From Salegentibacter agarivorans (GTDB taxonomy: Bacteria; Bacteroidota; Bacteroidia; Flavobacteriales; Flavobacteriaceae): 64,000 nucleotides of DNA. Positions 62,841 to 64,000 of the stretch are shown one piece after another (position 1 is the stretch's first letter; each line of letters opens with the position of its first letter). The notes beneath the pieces were generated by a model, which saw only the letters and a list, made by a program, of their open reading frames with translations, was not told where the DNA came from and made no database searches. Made by a program: the position numbers and the translations under genes. The DNA is taken from assembly GCF_900113135.1 (NCBI RefSeq), contig NZ_FOOH01000008.1:104006-168005 (forward strand), written 5' to 3'.

Positions 62841-64000
62841 ATGGAAGTCAATTTTCTAAATATTATCTTATGCATTGCAATCGGGAGCGGGATTTTCTTG
62901 CGAATGTATAAAATCACCTCTTTTGCATTTCCTAAGAATCTACTTGTATGTGGTTTGTTCCTTTGGGCACTTTTACCGAATGATCCTTCATTAAAGGAAA
63001 TAGCTAACATAGCCCTTTACTTGGGATGTCCTCTTATTTTAAGCAATACGGTTCTTTATGTTTTTATACCCAAGAAAGAAATATCAAATACCGAAACTAA
63101 ATACCAGGTTCAATTTAAGACTGAGAGGGGTGCCTTTAAAATCAATAATATTAAGCGCGGAGTTTCTGTAATTGGCGCTGCAGGTAGTGGTAAAACAGAA
63201 AGTGTTGTTTATAACCTTTTGCAACATTTCAGCCGAAATTCTTTCTGCGGACTTATACACGACTATAAAGATTTTGAGATTACCGAAATGGCCTATCCCC
63301 TATTTAAAAATCGAAATCTGGAGTTCTATATACTTTCCTTTGATAAAATAATTCATCGGGTAAATCCTATTGCACCGCGGTATATGGAGAATGAAGAAGA
63401 TATTAATGAGGTTTCTCGTGTCTTGATTGAGAACCTATTGGAACAAAAAGAATCGGGTGCGGTAGGCGTAGGAAAATTTTTTAATGATGCTGCGCAAGGA
63501 CTAATCTCCGGTTTAATTTGGAAACTAAAGGTTTCATTTCCGAAATTTTGTACCCTCCCTCACCTCATTGCGATTTATCAATATTTGGACACCGATGAGC
63601 TTATTGGTTTTTTAAAATCAAACCAAACTTCACGGGCATTTGCAGATGCTTTTATAAGCGGTAAAGATTCCGAAAAACAAACTGCGGGGGTAAAGAGTAC
63701 CCTTTCAACAGCTTTGATGAAAATTAGCAGTAAACGGATTTTTATGGCGTTGGCTGCAGATGATATTCCGCTAAATATTAATAATAAAGATAACCCGGTG
63801 GTAATCTCGCTTGTAAATAATCCCAAATACGATTCCTCCTATTCCCCGGTGATCGCTACGGTAATGCATACTATTGTAAAACAAATGAGCGTGAGGCATT
63901 CCAAATCATCTTTCCTACTTATTGAAGAAGCGCCAACTATAAGGTTATTAAATATGCATCGTATTCCAGCCACTCTTAGAAGCTATGATATAGCAACCGT
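62841..64000 (+). CDS. Type IV coupling protein (TraG/VirD4-like), cut by right edge
   Basis: Open from the ATG at 62841 to the window end, 386 residues. Two membrane helices, then Walker A GAAGSGKTES and SFLLIEEAPTIRLLNMHRIPATLRSYDIAT, paralleling the 52724 protein (GSAGSGKTES, SFLLMEEAPTLRLLN). The C-terminus is outside the window. Confidence 0.88.
   Translation, partial: MEVNFLNIILCIAIGSGIFLRMYKITSFAFPKNLLVCGLFLWALLPNDPSLKEIANIALYLGCPLILSNTVLYVFIPKKEISNTETKYQVQFKTERGAFKINNIKRGVSVIGAAGSGKTESVVYNLLQHFSRNSFCGLIHDYKDFEITEMAYPLFKNRNLEFYILSFDKIIHRVNPIAPRYMENEEDINEVSRVLIENLLEQKESGAVGVGKFFNDAAQGLISGLIWKLKVSFPKFCTLPHLIAIYQYLDTDELIGFLKSNQTSRAFADAFISGKDSEKQTAGVKSTLSTALMKISSKRIFMALAADDIPLNINNKDNPVVISLVNNPKYDSSYSPVIATVMHTIVKQMSVRHSKSSFLLIEEAPTIRLLNMHRIPATLRSYDIAT

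Noticed and set aside
30879..64000. A prophage
   Set aside because: No terminase, capsid, portal or tail genes. RteC, tra and mob genes mark conjugative elements instead.

Overview
The window looks like part of a chromosome from a marine or soil flavobacterium (Bacteroidota, Flavobacteriia, Gramella/Salegentibacter-like). The evidence is the low G+C, SusC/SusD proteins, UpxY-type antitermination, RteC, Bacteroidetes TraE-TraN conjugation genes, BfmA/BtgA mobilisation proteins and promoters of the TTTG/TAnnTTTG type. No species can be named from sequence alone. No rRNA operon, integrase or CRISPR array is present.

Layout. (1) 1-7000, minus strand: a compact surface-polysaccharide operon with flippase, two hexapeptide acyltransferases, an EpsG-like polymerase and three family-4 glycosyltransferases; the last runs off the left edge. 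(2) 7000-10800: small lipoproteins, a decayed SusC fragment and an XRE regulator with its own operator. (3) 10750-19130: a promoter, a probable structured RNA, a long folded leader, then a SusC-SusD-M16 peptidase operon facing a DUF6520 secreted peptide across a shared terminator. (4) 19370-30690: chromosomal genes including two copies of an unusual two-gene module (small STAS-like protein plus HAMP-like/AraC regulator), UpxY, a GH43 enzyme, OsmC, a methyltransferase, a Crp-type regulator, TPR and GT2 proteins.

(5) 30880-42180: entry into accessory DNA. RteC and an excisionase-like HTH protein are followed by a graveyard of toxin-antitoxin and transposon pieces. Three modules (HigBA, DUF6922/AbiEii, DUF6088/AbiEii) keep an intact antitoxin beside a disrupted toxin; only a PIN/DUF6364 pair is intact. 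Truncated IS1380, IS66 and TnpB genes and group II intron-like RNA fragments lie among them. (6) 42187-49049: a VirB-like conjugation operon traEFGIJKMN. (7) 49170-52550: HipBA and a fused dihydroxyacetone kinase. (8) 52724-55737: a mobilisation module (BfmA, DUF5712 relaxase, VirD4-like coupling protein) on the minus strand. (9) 56275-58870: debris of a PAS kinase, a TonB-dependent receptor, a Fic protein, a group II intron and a tRNA-like sequence, plus an intact response regulator. (10) 59130-64000: YegP, SSB, RadC-like protein and a second, diverged mobilisation module in the opposite orientation, running off the right edge.

How it fits together: the right half is one or two conjugative elements whose transfer apparatus seems intact but whose cargo is being eroded. 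The left half is core surface-glycan and nutrient-uptake biology. The best candidates for something new are the RNA-led SusCD-M16-DUF6520 locus, the paired mobilisation modules with matching oriT-like palindromes, the duplicated DUF7793/AraC modules, and the dead-toxin/live-antitoxin pattern.
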